A stretch of DNA of 64,000 nucleotides from Rhodospirillales bacterium (GTDB lineage Bacteria > Pseudomonadota > Alphaproteobacteria > SP197), in assembly GCA_014323865.1 (NCBI GenBank), contig JACONG010000014.1:1-64000 (forward strand), given 5' to 3'. A program made the position numbers and the translations under genes. A model generated the notes under the pieces. That model was not told the origin of the DNA. It did no database searches and saw only the letters and a program-made list of their open reading frames with translations. Position 1 is the first letter of the stretch. Each line of letters begins with the position of its first letter. This document shows, one piece after another, positions 54,590 to 63,600 of this stretch.

Positions 54590-56059
54590 TCAACAGTTGG
54601 GATCGTCCAGCAGGGACAGCTGTTGGGCTTCGATGCCGCCGTCGCGATCGACCAGCGGGACCGGATACTCGCCCGTCAGGCAGGCGTCGCAGTAATGCGG
54701 CTTTTCCTTCACTCGGCCTTCCGGCTTGCCGGTGGCCCGATAGAGACCGTCCACCGTCAGATAGGCCAGCGTGTCGACACCGATGAAATCGGCCATCTCG
54801 TCGATGTTCATGCGCGAAGCGAGCAGTTCCTCGCGGGACGGGGTGTCGACCCCGTAGAAGCAGGAGTGTGTGTTGGGTGGGCTCGCGATCCGCATGTGGA
54901 CCTCGGTCGCACCGGCATCGCGTACCATGGCGACGATCTTGGTCGAGGTTGTGCCGCGCACGATGGAGTCATCCAGCAGGATCACCCGCTTGCCTTCCAG
55001 CTCGGCGCGATTGGCGTTGTGCTTCAGCTTTACACCCAGGTGCCGGATGTTCTGGGTCGGCTGAATGAAGGTGCGGCCGACATAGTGGTTTCGGATGATC
55101 CCGAGAGTGAAGAGCAGGTTGGCTTCCTCGGCATAACCCAGCGCGGCCGGCACGCCGGAATCGGGCACGGGTACGACGACATCGGCGGCCACGCCGTTCT
55201 CGCGCGCAAGCTCCGCGCCCATCCGTTTGCGAACCTCATAGGCGTTGCGGCCGTCGACCAGGCTGTCGGGGCGGGCGAAGTAAATGTACTCGAAGACGCA
55301 GAAACGTTGTGCCTCGGCCTTGAAGGGCTTGAACGAACGAAGCCCGCCATGGTCGATGATAACCAGTTCGCCCGGTTCGATATCGCGCACGAAGGTCGCA
55401 CCCATGATGTCGAGCGCGCAGGTCTCGGACGTCAGGACATAGGCACCGTCAAGCTGGCCGAGCACCAGAGGCCTGACCCCGAGGGCATCACGAACACCAA
55501 TCATCGCGGTGTCGGTCAGGGCAACCAGCGAGTAGGCGCCGACGACCTGTTTGAGCGCATTGATCAGGCGGCCGGCCATGTCGTCCATGTCGCTGAGCGC
55601 GACGAGATGCACGATGATCTCGGTGTCCGAGGTCGACTGGAAGATCGCACCGCACTTTACCAGATCCTGACGCACGGTATGGGCGTTGGTCAGGTTGCCG
55701 TTGTGCGCCAACGCCAGCCCGCCCATGTCAGTCTCGACGAAGATGGGCTGCACGTTGCGCAAAACGGTGTCGCCGGTGGTGGCGTAGCGGTTGTGCCCGA
55801 TCGCGGCATGGCCCTTGAGACGATCCATGATCGCATCGCTGGCGAAGACGTCGGAAACCAGTCCGAGGTCTCGGTGAACGTGAAATTTCGTGCTGTCGAA
55901 GGCGACGATGCCGGCCGATTCCTGGCCGCGGTGCTGCAGGGCATGAAGACCGAGCACGGTGTGGGCGGCGGCATCTTCCGTGCCGAAAATGCCGAACACG
56001 CCGCACTCTTCGTGCAGACGGTCATCGTCGAAGGGGCGGCTAAACAGGAAACGCGTCAC
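54590..56059 (-). CDS. purF: Amidophosphoribosyltransferase
   Basis: First committed step of purine synthesis (PRPP + glutamine). 489 residues. The Ntn nucleophile is Cys19 in E-E-C-G-V-F-G, preceded by an 18-residue propeptide. The PRPP loop is V-I-L-L-D-D-S-I-V-R-G-T-T. Cysteines in R-F-C-V-F-E, S-C-F-Y-G-V-D and Y-C-D-A-C match the ligands of the [4Fe-4S] B. subtilis-type enzyme. It follows cvpA by 16 bases in an operon with radA. Confidence 0.98.
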   Translation of the reverse strand: MTRFLFSRPFDDDRLHEECGVFGIFGTEDAAAHTVLGLHALQHRGQESAGIVAFDSTKFHVHRDLGLVSDVFASDAIMDRLKGHAAIGHNRYATTGDTVLRNVQPIFVETDMGGLALAHNGNLTNAHTVRQDLVKCGAIFQSTSDTEIIVHLVALSDMDDMAGRLINALKQVVGAYSLVALTDTAMIGVRDALGVRPLVLGQLDGAYVLTSETCALDIMGATFVRDIEPGELVIIDHGGLRSFKPFKAEAQRFCVFEYIYFARPDSLVDGRNAYEVRKRMGAELARENGVAADVVVPVPDSGVPAALGYAEEANLLFTLGIIRNHYVGRTFIQPTQNIRHLGVKLKHNANRAELEGKRVILLDDSIVRGTTSTKIVAMVRDAGATEVHMRIASPPNTHSCFYGVDTPSREELLASRMNIDEMADFIGVDTLAYLTVDGLYRATGKPEGRVKEKPHYCDACLTGEYPVPLVDRDGGIEAQQLSLLDDPNC

Positions 56060-56075
56060 GCGGTGCGGCCTCGTT

Positions 56076-56756
56076 TCACTCTTCGGCTCCGATCATCTCG
56101 TCGAGCGCGGAACGGTCACCCTCATTATACCCGTCTTCCGGTGGATTGCCAGTTTCGCCCGCGCCCGGCTGGGGATCGATAAGGTCGTTGTAGTCGACGC
56201 CGAGCTCGTCGAGCGTCGATGACGTGTCCTTCAGTTGCTGGGCGACCCGGTTGCCGTGCAGGCCCCAGTCCTCGGGAACGAGCGCCAGCATGACCTCGGC
56301 GCCTTCGGCAACGGCCGGTGTCAGCTTGGCTTCCTGCAGCCACTGCGGGTGCTCCTCAATCGGTGCCATGAGCGTGTAGAGCAGGTAGATCAGGCAGACG
56401 ATCAACACACCGCGCACCAGCCCGAAGACAAAGCCGAGCGAGCGGTCGAGCACGTTGAGCTTGGAGTCTTCGGTCCGCTTCACGACGACCATCGAGATCA
56501 GCGTCATGGCCGTCAGCGCCAGGACGAAGAGGCCCGCCGCATTGGCCAGCGCCGAAATCAGCGGGTCGCCGCCGACCCATTCGGTCACAAAGGGCAGGGT
56601 GTAGCTGTAGAGGTAAACGGTTGCCGCGACCGCGCCGCCCCAGGTCGCAAGGAAGAAGAACTCACGCAACGCACCACGGAAATAGGCCAGGAATCCCGAA
56701 AGGAAGATGATTCCCAAGGCCACCAAGTCGGCGATAGAGAGTGGCAGATCGTTCAT
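56076..56756 (-). CDS. cvpA: CvpA family membrane protein
   Basis: A 226-residue inner-membrane protein with four helices (about 8-30, 35-55, 70-95, 105-130). It has the family's L-S-G-F-L-A-Y-F-R-G and D-R-S-L-G-F-V-F-G-L-V-R-G segments and an acidic C-terminal tail. CvpA is linked to colicin V production and envelope homeostasis. I use the ATG at 56756, which overlaps the radA stop as ATGA. The radA-cvpA-purF order is conserved. Confidence 0.93.
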   Translation of the reverse strand: MNDLPLSIADLVALGIIFLSGFLAYFRGALREFFFLATWGGAVAATVYLYSYTLPFVTEWVGGDPLISALANAAGLFVLALTAMTLISMVVVKRTEDSKLNVLDRSLGFVFGLVRGVLIVCLIYLLYTLMAPIEEHPQWLQEAKLTPAVAEGAEVMLALVPEDWGLHGNRVAQQLKDTSSTLDELGVDYNDLIDPQPGAGETGNPPEDGYNEGDRSALDEMIGAEE

Positions 56757-58129
56757 CGGCACCCGCTGTTGCCGTAGATCAAGTCCACGAGGGAGACCAG
56801 TTCCCCTATGGCACGTGTCTGCAAACTGCTTCCGACGGTGGCCTTGCCCTTTCGGTCTGGCATCACGGCCTTGGTGAAGCCGAGTTTGGCGGCTTCGCTC
56901 AGGCGCACCTCGGACTGGCTTACCGGCCGAATCTCGCCCGCCAGCCCGACTTCGCCGAAGACAATTCCATCGTGGGGCAGGGGCTTCGCTGCCATCGAGG
57001 AGATCAGCGCCGCTGCCACCGCCAAGTCTGCCGCCGGCTCACGAATGCTGAAGCCGCCAGCGACGTTGAGATAGACATCGTGAGCGCCCATCGCAAGGCC
57101 GCAGCTGGTATTGAGCACCGCGAGCACCATGGCGAGGCGGCCGGAATCCCAGCCGACCACGGCTCGGCGCGGTGTGCCGAGCGCCGAGGGCGCCACCAGC
57201 GCCTGAATCTCCATCAGCATCGGCCGACTGCCCTCGATCCCGGCGAACACCACGGTGCCGGCGACATCCTCGTCGCGTCGATCCAGAAACAGTGCGGAGG
57301 GGTTGGGAACCTCGTCGAGACCGTGATCGGTCATCTCGAAGACGCCGATCTCGTCGGTCGGCCCGAAGCGGTTCTTCACCGCACGCAGAATCCGGAACTG
57401 ATGGCCGCGCTCGCCCTCGAAGTAGAGGACGGTGTCGACCATGTGCTCCAACACCTTGGGCCCCGCGATCTGGCCTTCCTTGGTGACATGACCGATGAGC
57501 AGCAGGATCGTCCCGGTTTCCTTGGCGTGGCGGATCAGCTCCTGGCCCGCACCGCGCACTTGGCCAACCGTTCCGGGTGCCGAATCCAGGTTGTCGAGGT
57601 ACATCGTCTGGATCGAGTCGACGACCACCAGATCGGCGCGGTCTTCCGAGAGGCTCGTCACGATGTCGCGCACGTTCGTCGCGGCGGCCAGCCCCAGCGG
57701 TGCACTCTCGAGGCCCAGCCTGCGGGCGCGCAGCCGGACCTGATCGATCGCTTCCTCACCGGAGAGATAGATGCAGCGCGCCCCGGCGCGGCTCAGATTG
57801 GCCGCCGCCTGCAGCGCGATGGTCGACTTGCCGATACCGGGATCGCCGCCCAACAGCAACGCGGAGCCGGGGACGAGGCCCCCGCCGAAGACCCGGTCGA
57901 GCTCGGCGATGCCGCTGGTCATCCGGGGCGGCGGCTCCGAAGCGCCCGCCAGGCTTTCGAAGGTCAGGCGGCGCCCCTTATATTTGCCCTTGAGCCCGCC
58001 GGGAGCGCTCTTATCGACGGCTTCCTCGACGACCGTGTTCCACGCTCCGCAGCCCTCGCAGCGACCGACCCACTTCCTGTGTTCGGTGCCGCAGGACTGG
58101 CAGATGAAGCGTGACGCCGTTGCCGTCAT
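56753..58129 (-). CDS. radA: DNA repair protein RadA (Sms)
   Basis: Branch-migration ATPase in homologous recombination, 458 residues. It has an N-terminal zinc finger (C10, C13, C24, C27), Walker A G-G-D-P-G-I-G-K-S-T (about 93-102), the RadA-specific K-N-R-F-G motif and a Lon-like C-terminal domain. Standard in every respect. Confidence 0.97.
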   Translation of the reverse strand: MTATASRFICQSCGTEHRKWVGRCEGCGAWNTVVEEAVDKSAPGGLKGKYKGRRLTFESLAGASEPPPRMTSGIAELDRVFGGGLVPGSALLLGGDPGIGKSTIALQAAANLSRAGARCIYLSGEEAIDQVRLRARRLGLESAPLGLAAATNVRDIVTSLSEDRADLVVVDSIQTMYLDNLDSAPGTVGQVRGAGQELIRHAKETGTILLLIGHVTKEGQIAGPKVLEHMVDTVLYFEGERGHQFRILRAVKNRFGPTDEIGVFEMTDHGLDEVPNPSALFLDRRDEDVAGTVVFAGIEGSRPMLMEIQALVAPSALGTPRRAVVGWDSGRLAMVLAVLNTSCGLAMGAHDVYLNVAGGFSIREPAADLAVAAALISSMAAKPLPHDGIVFGEVGLAGEIRPVSQSEVRLSEAAKLGFTKAVMPDRKGKATVGSSLQTRAIGELVSLVDLIYGNSGCR

Positions 58130-58151
58130 GTCAGATCCGTTCCACCCGGGA

Positions 58152-58254
58152 TGTCATCCCGGACAAGGCCCGCAGGGCCGCCGATCCGGGCTCCCGGGCC
58201 GCGCCGCCCCTGCGTGACGGAATCCCGGCTCTCCCGTGGGGCGGCCGGGATGAC
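58152..58254. repeat. REP-like palindromic intergenic element, second copy
   Basis: Ends tgtcatcccgg (58152) and ccgggatgac (58245) match the element at 54483; the middle is different. Lies upstream of radA and downstream of mlaF. Confidence 0.8.
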
Positions 58255-58267
58255 GGTTTGATCTTGT

Positions 58268-59047
58268 TCACGGCCGTCGGACGTTCATGGCGATGGGGCC
58301 TTCGGCGCGGCCGTTGATGAACTGGTCGACGAAGGCGTTGCCGCTGGTGTCAATCTCGCTCACCGGACCGGTCCAGACGAGCTCACCGCCGTGCAGCATG
58401 GCGACCCGGTCGGCGATCTTGCGCACGCTCGCCATGTCATGAGTGATCGAGACCGTGGAGACGCCCAGCTTCTCGCGCACCGAGACGATCAGTTCGTTGA
58501 TCACGTCCCCGGTGATCGGGTCGAGCCCGGTGGTCGGTTCGTCGAAGAAGATGATCTCGGGCCGGGCCGCGATGGCGCGGGCCAGAGCGACACGTTTCAT
58601 CATGCCGCCGGAGAGCTCGGCAGGATGCAGGTTGGCGATGTCCTCGCCCAGCCCGACCATGCCGAGGTTCTCGATCGCACCCTCGCGCGCCTCGCGCCGG
58701 GTGTGCCCGCGTTCCTGAAGCAGGCGGAAGGCGACGTTCTCCCAGACCGAGAGGCTGTCGAAGTGCGCGCCGCCCTGGAACAGCATGCCGAACTTCGACA
58801 TCAGCGCATCGCGCTCGCGGCCGCGCAGGCCGACAGCGTTCTGACCGTCGATCAGAATCGTGCCCTCGTCGGGCTGGATCAGGCCCAGGATACACTTGAT
58901 GGTGACCGACTTTCCGGTGCCGGAGCCGCCGATGACGACAAGCGATTCGCCCTCGGCGACGTCGAAGTCGACGCCGTCCAACACGGTCTTGCGCCCGAAG
59001 CTCTTCTTCAGGCCGCGCACATGGATCTTGGCGATCGTTCCGGTCAT
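58268..59047 (-). CDS. mlaF: Mla-type lipid transport ATPase (MlaF-like)
   Basis: A 259-residue ABC ATPase of the MlaFEDB phospholipid transport system. Walker A G-G-S-G-T-G-K-S (40-47), signature L-S-G-G-M-M-K-R and Walker B I-I-F-F-D-E-P-T-T-G-L-D-P are present. Its ATG overlaps the mlaE end (ATGA). The longer frame upstream reads mlaE in another frame. No mlaD or mlaC gene is adjacent. Confidence 0.92.
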   Translation of the reverse strand: MTGTIAKIHVRGLKKSFGRKTVLDGVDFDVAEGESLVVIGGSGTGKSVTIKCILGLIQPDEGTILIDGQNAVGLRGRERDALMSKFGMLFQGGAHFDSLSVWENVAFRLLQERGHTRREAREGAIENLGMVGLGEDIANLHPAELSGGMMKRVALARAIAARPEIIFFDEPTTGLDPITGDVINELIVSVREKLGVSTVSITHDMASVRKIADRVAMLHGGELVWTGPVSEIDTSGNAFVDQFINGRAEGPIAMNVRRP

Positions 59048-59817
59048 TGTGCGAAGAAGATCTCGGTGACGACGTAGTTGAACGTCAGGATGAGGATTGA
59101 GCCCGAGACCACGGCGTATGTCGTCGCCTGGCCGACGCCTTGGGCACCCCGGCGCGAATGATAGCCGTGATAACAGCCCATCAGCGCGATCAGGAAGCCG
59201 AAGACGGCGGCCTTCACAAGGCCCGAGATCACGTCCATCGGCTCGAGGATGTCGAAGGTGTTGGCGAGATAAGTGGTCGGATTGAAACCCAGCTTGTGGA
59301 TCGAGATCACATAGCCGCCCATCACGCCGATGACGTCGGCCACCAGCACCAGCACCGGCAGGGTCATCGTGGCAGCCAGGACGCGGGGTGCGACGAGATA
59401 CTTGAAGGGATTGGTCGACAGCGTGGTCAGAGCGTCGATCTGCTCGGTCACACGCATGGTGCCGATCTCGGCGGCGATCGCCGCGCCGACTCGGCCCGCC
59501 ACCATCAGGCCGGCCAGCACGGGCCCGAGCTCGCGCGTGACCGACAGAACCACGATCCCGGCGATCGCACTTTCGGCCTCGAAGCGGGAAAACCCGGTGT
59601 AGCTCTGCAGTGCCAGCACCATGCCGGTGAAGACCGCTGTCAGGCCGACGACCGGCAGAGAGTAGTAGCCGATCTCCATCATCTGGCGCAGGACAAGGCG
59701 CGGGTACCAGGGCGGCAGAACACAGTGGATGACCCCTTGCGCAGCGAACAGCGCGACCCGTCCCGCTGCCGCAAGAAACGCCAGGAAGGTTCGTCCGATG
59801 GCCGCCAGAGGGTTCAC
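59044..59817 (-). CDS. mlaE: Mla-type lipid transport permease (MlaE-like)
   Basis: A 257-residue permease with five to six helices and the conserved E-L-G-P-V-L-A-G-L-M-V-A-G-R-V-G-A segment and E-I-G-T-M-R-V-T-E-Q-I-D-A-L. Works with MlaF to move phospholipids between membranes. Start GTG at 59817 overlaps the alr stop (GTGA). Confidence 0.94.
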   Translation of the reverse strand: MNPLAAIGRTFLAFLAAAGRVALFAAQGVIHCVLPPWYPRLVLRQMMEIGYYSLPVVGLTAVFTGMVLALQSYTGFSRFEAESAIAGIVVLSVTRELGPVLAGLMVAGRVGAAIAAEIGTMRVTEQIDALTTLSTNPFKYLVAPRVLAATMTLPVLVLVADVIGVMGGYVISIHKLGFNPTTYLANTFDILEPMDVISGLVKAAVFGFLIALMGCYHGYHSRRGAQGVGQATTYAVVSGSILILTFNYVVTEIFFAQ

Positions 59818-60971
59818 GCGGCGCCCTCTCCGACATAGATGCGCGCGTAGCGGCCGCCCAGGGCGGTCAGCAGCTCATATCCGATCGTGCCAGCCCGCAT
59901 CGCCAAGTCGTCCAGCATCTCGCCCCCCCAGATCAGGTCAACCCAGGTTCCCACGTGCGCCTTTTCCTCGCCAAGCGCGCCGATGTCCAGCGTTACGAGG
60001 TCCATCGAGACCCGCCCGATCACCGGGACCTCGGTGTCGCCGATCCGCGCGGTCGCGCACGAACTGAGGGTTCGGAGGTAACCGTCGGCATAACCCAGTG
60101 GGATCGTCGCCACGCGGGTCGGCCGATCGACCGTGTGGGTCGCGCCGTAGCCGACCGTCTGGCCCGGCTCCGCATCGCGCACCTGGATTATCTGGGCGGA
60201 GAGCCGCACCACCGGCGCCATCGGGTTCATTGCGTCGGGCGTCGGGTTGCCGCCATAGACGGCGTATCCGGGCCGGACGAGGTCATAGTGATAGTCCGGA
60301 CCAAGGAACACACCGGACGAATTCGCGAAGCTTGCCGGCATGTCAGGGAGCAGGCACCGGTAGTGATTGAAGGCGGTGAGCTGTTCGGTGTTCTGATTGC
60401 CGGCGCTGTTCTCGACGCTCGCTAGATGAGACATCAGGTACTTGACGTCGAGTGGTGCCAAGAGCTCCGGCCGTTCGGCCAGGCGATGGATTTCGGCATG
60501 CGGCAGGCCCAGTCGGCTCATGCCCGTGTCGGTGTGGATCACGGCCGGGAGTCGGCGCTCAAGCGTCGATCCCAGGGCCGACCAGCGTTCGATCTGTCCG
60601 AGATCGTTGAGCACAGGCGTCAGGCCCTGATCTACGTACTCTTCGGGCGTGCCAAGCAGGCCGTTGAGAACATGCACCTCGGCCTCGGGCAGCAGCCGCT
60701 TCACGGTCAGAGCACCGTCCGGATTGGCCGTGAAGAAACGCCGGCAGCCCGCGCTCCATAAAGCAGGCGCGACGCGATCCACGCCCAATCCATAGCCGTT
60801 GGCTTTCACGATGCCGGCACAGTCGGCGCCCGACGCGCGGGCCTTCAGGTCGCGCCAGTTCGAAACCAGGGCGTCGAGATCAATCGTCAGGCGGGTAGCG
60901 GCGCGCTCAATAGGGGCCGTCGCTGGGGGAATACCGGTTCTCCAGGTCCGTGTACTTGGTCGTGGCTGCAT
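59814..60971 (-). CDS. alr: Alanine racemase
   Basis: PLP enzyme making D-alanine for peptidoglycan. Lys56 (I-V-K-A-N-G-Y-G-L-G) is the Schiff-base lysine; T-V-G-Y-G carries the catalytic tyrosine region and S-M-D-L-V-T-L-D the C-terminal beta domain. 385 residues from the only ATG in frame (60971), which overlaps the end of dnaB by 65 bases. The first 25 residues are not conserved-looking, so a later non-ATG start is possible. Confidence 0.93.
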   Translation of the reverse strand: MQPRPSTRTWRTGIPPATAPIERAATRLTIDLDALVSNWRDLKARASGADCAGIVKANGYGLGVDRVAPALWSAGCRRFFTANPDGALTVKRLLPEAEVHVLNGLLGTPEEYVDQGLTPVLNDLGQIERWSALGSTLERRLPAVIHTDTGMSRLGLPHAEIHRLAERPELLAPLDVKYLMSHLASVENSAGNQNTEQLTAFNHYRCLLPDMPASFANSSGVFLGPDYHYDLVRPGYAVYGGNPTPDAMNPMAPVVRLSAQIIQVRDAEPGQTVGYGATHTVDRPTRVATIPLGYADGYLRTLSSCATARIGDTEVPVIGRVSMDLVTLDIGALGEEKAHVGTWVDLIWGGEMLDDLAMRAGTIGYELLTALGGRYARIYVGEGAA

Positions 60972-62430
60972 TGAAGTGGAGCTTCACGTCGCCGGTTGCA
61001 CCATGGCGGTTCTTGGCGACGATCACTTCGGTGATGCCGCGGACGTTGTCCATCCTCTGCTCCCAGTTTTCAAGCCGCTCGCGGTACTTGCCGCTTTCTT
61101 CGTTTTCGTCGGCCTTGGGCTGGGGCTGCTGGCGCTGGAGATAGTACTCTTCTCGATAGAGGAACATGACGATGTCGGCGTCCTGCTCGATCGAGCCCGA
61201 TTCACGCAGATCGGAGAGCAGGGGGCGTTTGTCCTCGCGCTGCTCGACAGCACGGCTGAGCTGGGAACAGGCGATCACCGGAACGTCGAGCTCCTTGGCC
61301 AGCGCCTTGAGGCCCTGGGTCACCTCCGAGACCTCCTGCACGCGGTTCTCGCCGCTGGAACGGCCGCTCGGCCGGACAAGCTGCAGGTAGTCGATGATGA
61401 CGAGCGACAGACCGTGACGGCGCTTCAATCGGCGCGCGCGTGTCCTGAGGCTCTGGATCGTGATCGCCGCCGTGTCGTCGATATAGAGCGGGATACGTGA
61501 GAGTTCCTGGCTTGCCTTGACGATGGCCTCGAAGTCACGCGCGTTGATATCACCGCGTCGCAGCATGTCGGACGGGATGCCCGAAGCCTCGGACAGCACG
61601 CGTGCAACGAGTTGCTCGGACGACATCTCAAGCGAGAAGATGCCCACGACCGCGCCGTCGACCACCCGGGCCGTGCCTGAATCGTCGACCTCGGTGTGGT
61701 AGCGCTTGGCCGCATCGAAGGCGATGTTGGTCACGATCGAGGTTTTGCCCATGGCGGGCCGCGCGGCGAGGATGATCAGGTCGGACTTGTGCATGCCGCC
61801 CAGCTGATCATCGAGATCGCGCAGGCCGGTTGCCACGCCGGCCATGCCCATATCCTTGCGGAAGGCGGCCTCCATGGTCTGCAGCGTGTCGATGGCGATA
61901 TCGCGGAAGTCGCGGAAGTCACTGTCGTTCTGGCCAGTCTCGGCGAGCTCGAAGAGCTGCTTTTCAGCGTGTTCGATCTGCTCTTCGGCGCTCTGGTCGA
62001 CCGTGTGCTCGAAGGCGTCGTTTACCATGTCCTCACCGATTCCGATGAGCTGGCGACGGACGTGGCTTTCGTGAATCTGCCGAGCGTACTCGGCGGCGTT
62101 GATGATGGTCGCCGCACTGGAGGCTAGACGCGCCAGATAGCCCGCACCGCCCATCTCGCTCAGCGCGTCGTCGTTCTCGAAGTAGGCCTTCAGGGTGATC
62201 GGATTGGCGATCTGGGCCTTCTCGACGATGCACTGGATCGCCTCGTAGATGCGGCCATGAACGGGAATGAAGAAATGCTCGGGCTGGAGGAAATCCTCGA
62301 TCCGGTTGAGCACGTCGTTGTTGACCAGCATCGCGCCGAGCAGCGCCTGTTCCGCCTCCTCGTTGTGCGGCATCGACCGGTACTCAGGCGTGTCGTCGGT
62401 AGGGAGTCCGGTGATGTCGGCGTGTACCAT
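60907..62430 (-). CDS. dnaB: Replicative DNA helicase DnaB
   Basis: Hexameric fork helicase, 507 residues. The N-terminal DnaG-interaction domain (H-N-E-E-A-E-Q-A-L-L-G-A-M-L) and RecA-like domain with Walker A A-R-P-A-M-G-K-T-S, V-I-I-D-Y-L-Q-L (Walker B) and S-Q-L-S-R are present. A Gln/Lys/Glu-rich loop lies near residues 435-450. No intein is present. It heads a dnaB-alr-mlaEF run on the minus strand. Confidence 0.98.
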   Translation of the reverse strand: MVHADITGLPTDDTPEYRSMPHNEEAEQALLGAMLVNNDVLNRIEDFLQPEHFFIPVHGRIYEAIQCIVEKAQIANPITLKAYFENDDALSEMGGAGYLARLASSAATIINAAEYARQIHESHVRRQLIGIGEDMVNDAFEHTVDQSAEEQIEHAEKQLFELAETGQNDSDFRDFRDIAIDTLQTMEAAFRKDMGMAGVATGLRDLDDQLGGMHKSDLIILAARPAMGKTSIVTNIAFDAAKRYHTEVDDSGTARVVDGAVVGIFSLEMSSEQLVARVLSEASGIPSDMLRRGDINARDFEAIVKASQELSRIPLYIDDTAAITIQSLRTRARRLKRRHGLSLVIIDYLQLVRPSGRSSGENRVQEVSEVTQGLKALAKELDVPVIACSQLSRAVEQREDKRPLLSDLRESGSIEQDADIVMFLYREEYYLQRQQPQPKADENEESGKYRERLENWEQRMDNVRGITEVIVAKNRHGATGDVKLHFNAATTKYTDLENRYSPSDGPY

Positions 62431-62623
62431 GATCGGGCGGGGCTTGTCGTTGCGTCAGTCCGGCGTGTGTAGTGGAACCGTCATCCGCATCCCATCGGGA
62501 ACTGTGTTGAATGCGGGGACAGCCTTCATCCTACACTACTATTGCGGCGACACGCGGGCGCGTGCATCGTCTTGACAGAGACATTCCTGCGTCGGTCTAT
62601 GCGCCCGAGCAAAGGGAGATGCC

Positions 62624-63211
62624 ATGACAGCCGAAATCCGCAAGATCGTCACCCACACCGACGAGACCTTCATCGAAGGCGGCAAGGTCACGTCCAGACC
62701 GTGGTAGATGACGGCCGTGGCCGCGGTGATCCGCAATCCCTGGACCGGGCAGGGTTTCGTCGAGGACCTGCGCACCAACATTCTCGCAATGACGCCGCCG
62801 CTGGGCGACGTGCTCGTGTCGCACATTATCGATGCCTGTGGTGGTAAGGACGCGATCGAGGCCTATGGCAAATCCGCCGTCGTCGGACTTGACGGCGAGA
62901 TCGAACACGGCTCGGGTTTCATCCACACGCTGCGCTTCGGCAACAAGTACCGCGAGGCCGTGGGCGGAACGTCCTGTCTCTCGTTCACCAACACGCGCTC
63001 GGGCCTGGGCCAGTCGATCCAGATTCCCATGATGCACAAGAACGACCCGGGCTTCTGCGACTACTACACCACGCTCGAGTTCACGATTCAGGATGCCCCG
63101 GGCCCCGATGGGATCGTCGTTGCCCTCGGTGCCGCGACCTCCGGCCGCCCGCATCACCGCATCGGCAACCGCTACTCCGACATGGAAGAGATGGGGATAG
63201 AACAACCGTGA
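62624..63211 (+). pseudogene. Amino acid synthesis family (DUF1185) gene with an in-frame TAG
   Basis: The ATG at 62624 with AAGGGAGA upstream begins a family-like start (E-I-R-K-I-V, then F-I-E-G-G-K). After 27 codons there is TAG (62705-62707), followed at once by ATG and the rest of the family sequence in the same frame (A-A-V-I-R-N-P-W-T-G-Q-G-F) to 63211. DUF1185 proteins are small alpha/beta proteins of unknown role named for weak links to amino acid synthesis. The stop lies within what should be a continuous domain. Re-initiation at 62708 could give a 167-residue protein lacking the first strand. Confidence 0.8.
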
Positions 63212-63600
63212 GCGATGACGCGGATCGGACGCGACAGGCGGTCTGCTGTTGCGGGCAGCTTGTCGTCACCTGCACCGGTGAACCGGCCAACGTGTCGCTC
63301 TGTCATTGCAGGTAGTGTCAGAAGCACACAGGGAGCACCTATGGCATCGCCGCCTTCCATGCGCGTGATCATGTGTCGGTCGATGGAGCCTTCGAGGATT
63401 TCTGGTGCACCGCCGAGAGCGGGTTCGACGTCACGTTCCACTTCTGCCCAGCCTGTAGATCGACAGTCTTCTGGGAACCGGAGCGCAAACCGGACATGGT
63501 GGCGGTTGCCGTCGGGTCCTTTGCGGACCCTGGCTTTCCTGCACCGATGACATCGGTCTGGCACGAGTCGAAGCACGATTGGGTGGTCGATCCATGTTGA
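63208..63600 (+). pseudogene. Second GFA-family gene, with an in-frame TAG
   Basis: The frame starts with GTG at 63208, overlapping the DUF1185 stop (GTGA). It reads the zinc motifs C-C-C-G and C-H-C-R, then TAG (63313-63315), then C-Q-K-H-T-G-S-T-Y-G and F-C-P-A-C to the end. The stop replaces a variable residue between the second pair of zinc ligands (C-H-C-x-x-C), so a truncated product would lack the metal site. It ends inside the next gene's start (ATGTTGA). Confidence 0.82.

Noticed and set aside
60907-62430. Intein or oriC linked to dnaB
   Set aside because: dnaB is a single uninterrupted domain set, and no DnaA-box cluster was seen next to it.
18864-63315. Amber codon reassignment or pyrrolysine, suggested by several in-frame TAGs (18864, 48827, 62705, 63313)
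   Set aside because: TAG is used as a normal stop by msrB, hisAIE, the oxidoreductase, bamB, guaB and guaA, and no suppressor tRNA is visible. Decay is simpler, though the pair at 62705 and 63313 is kept as a finding.
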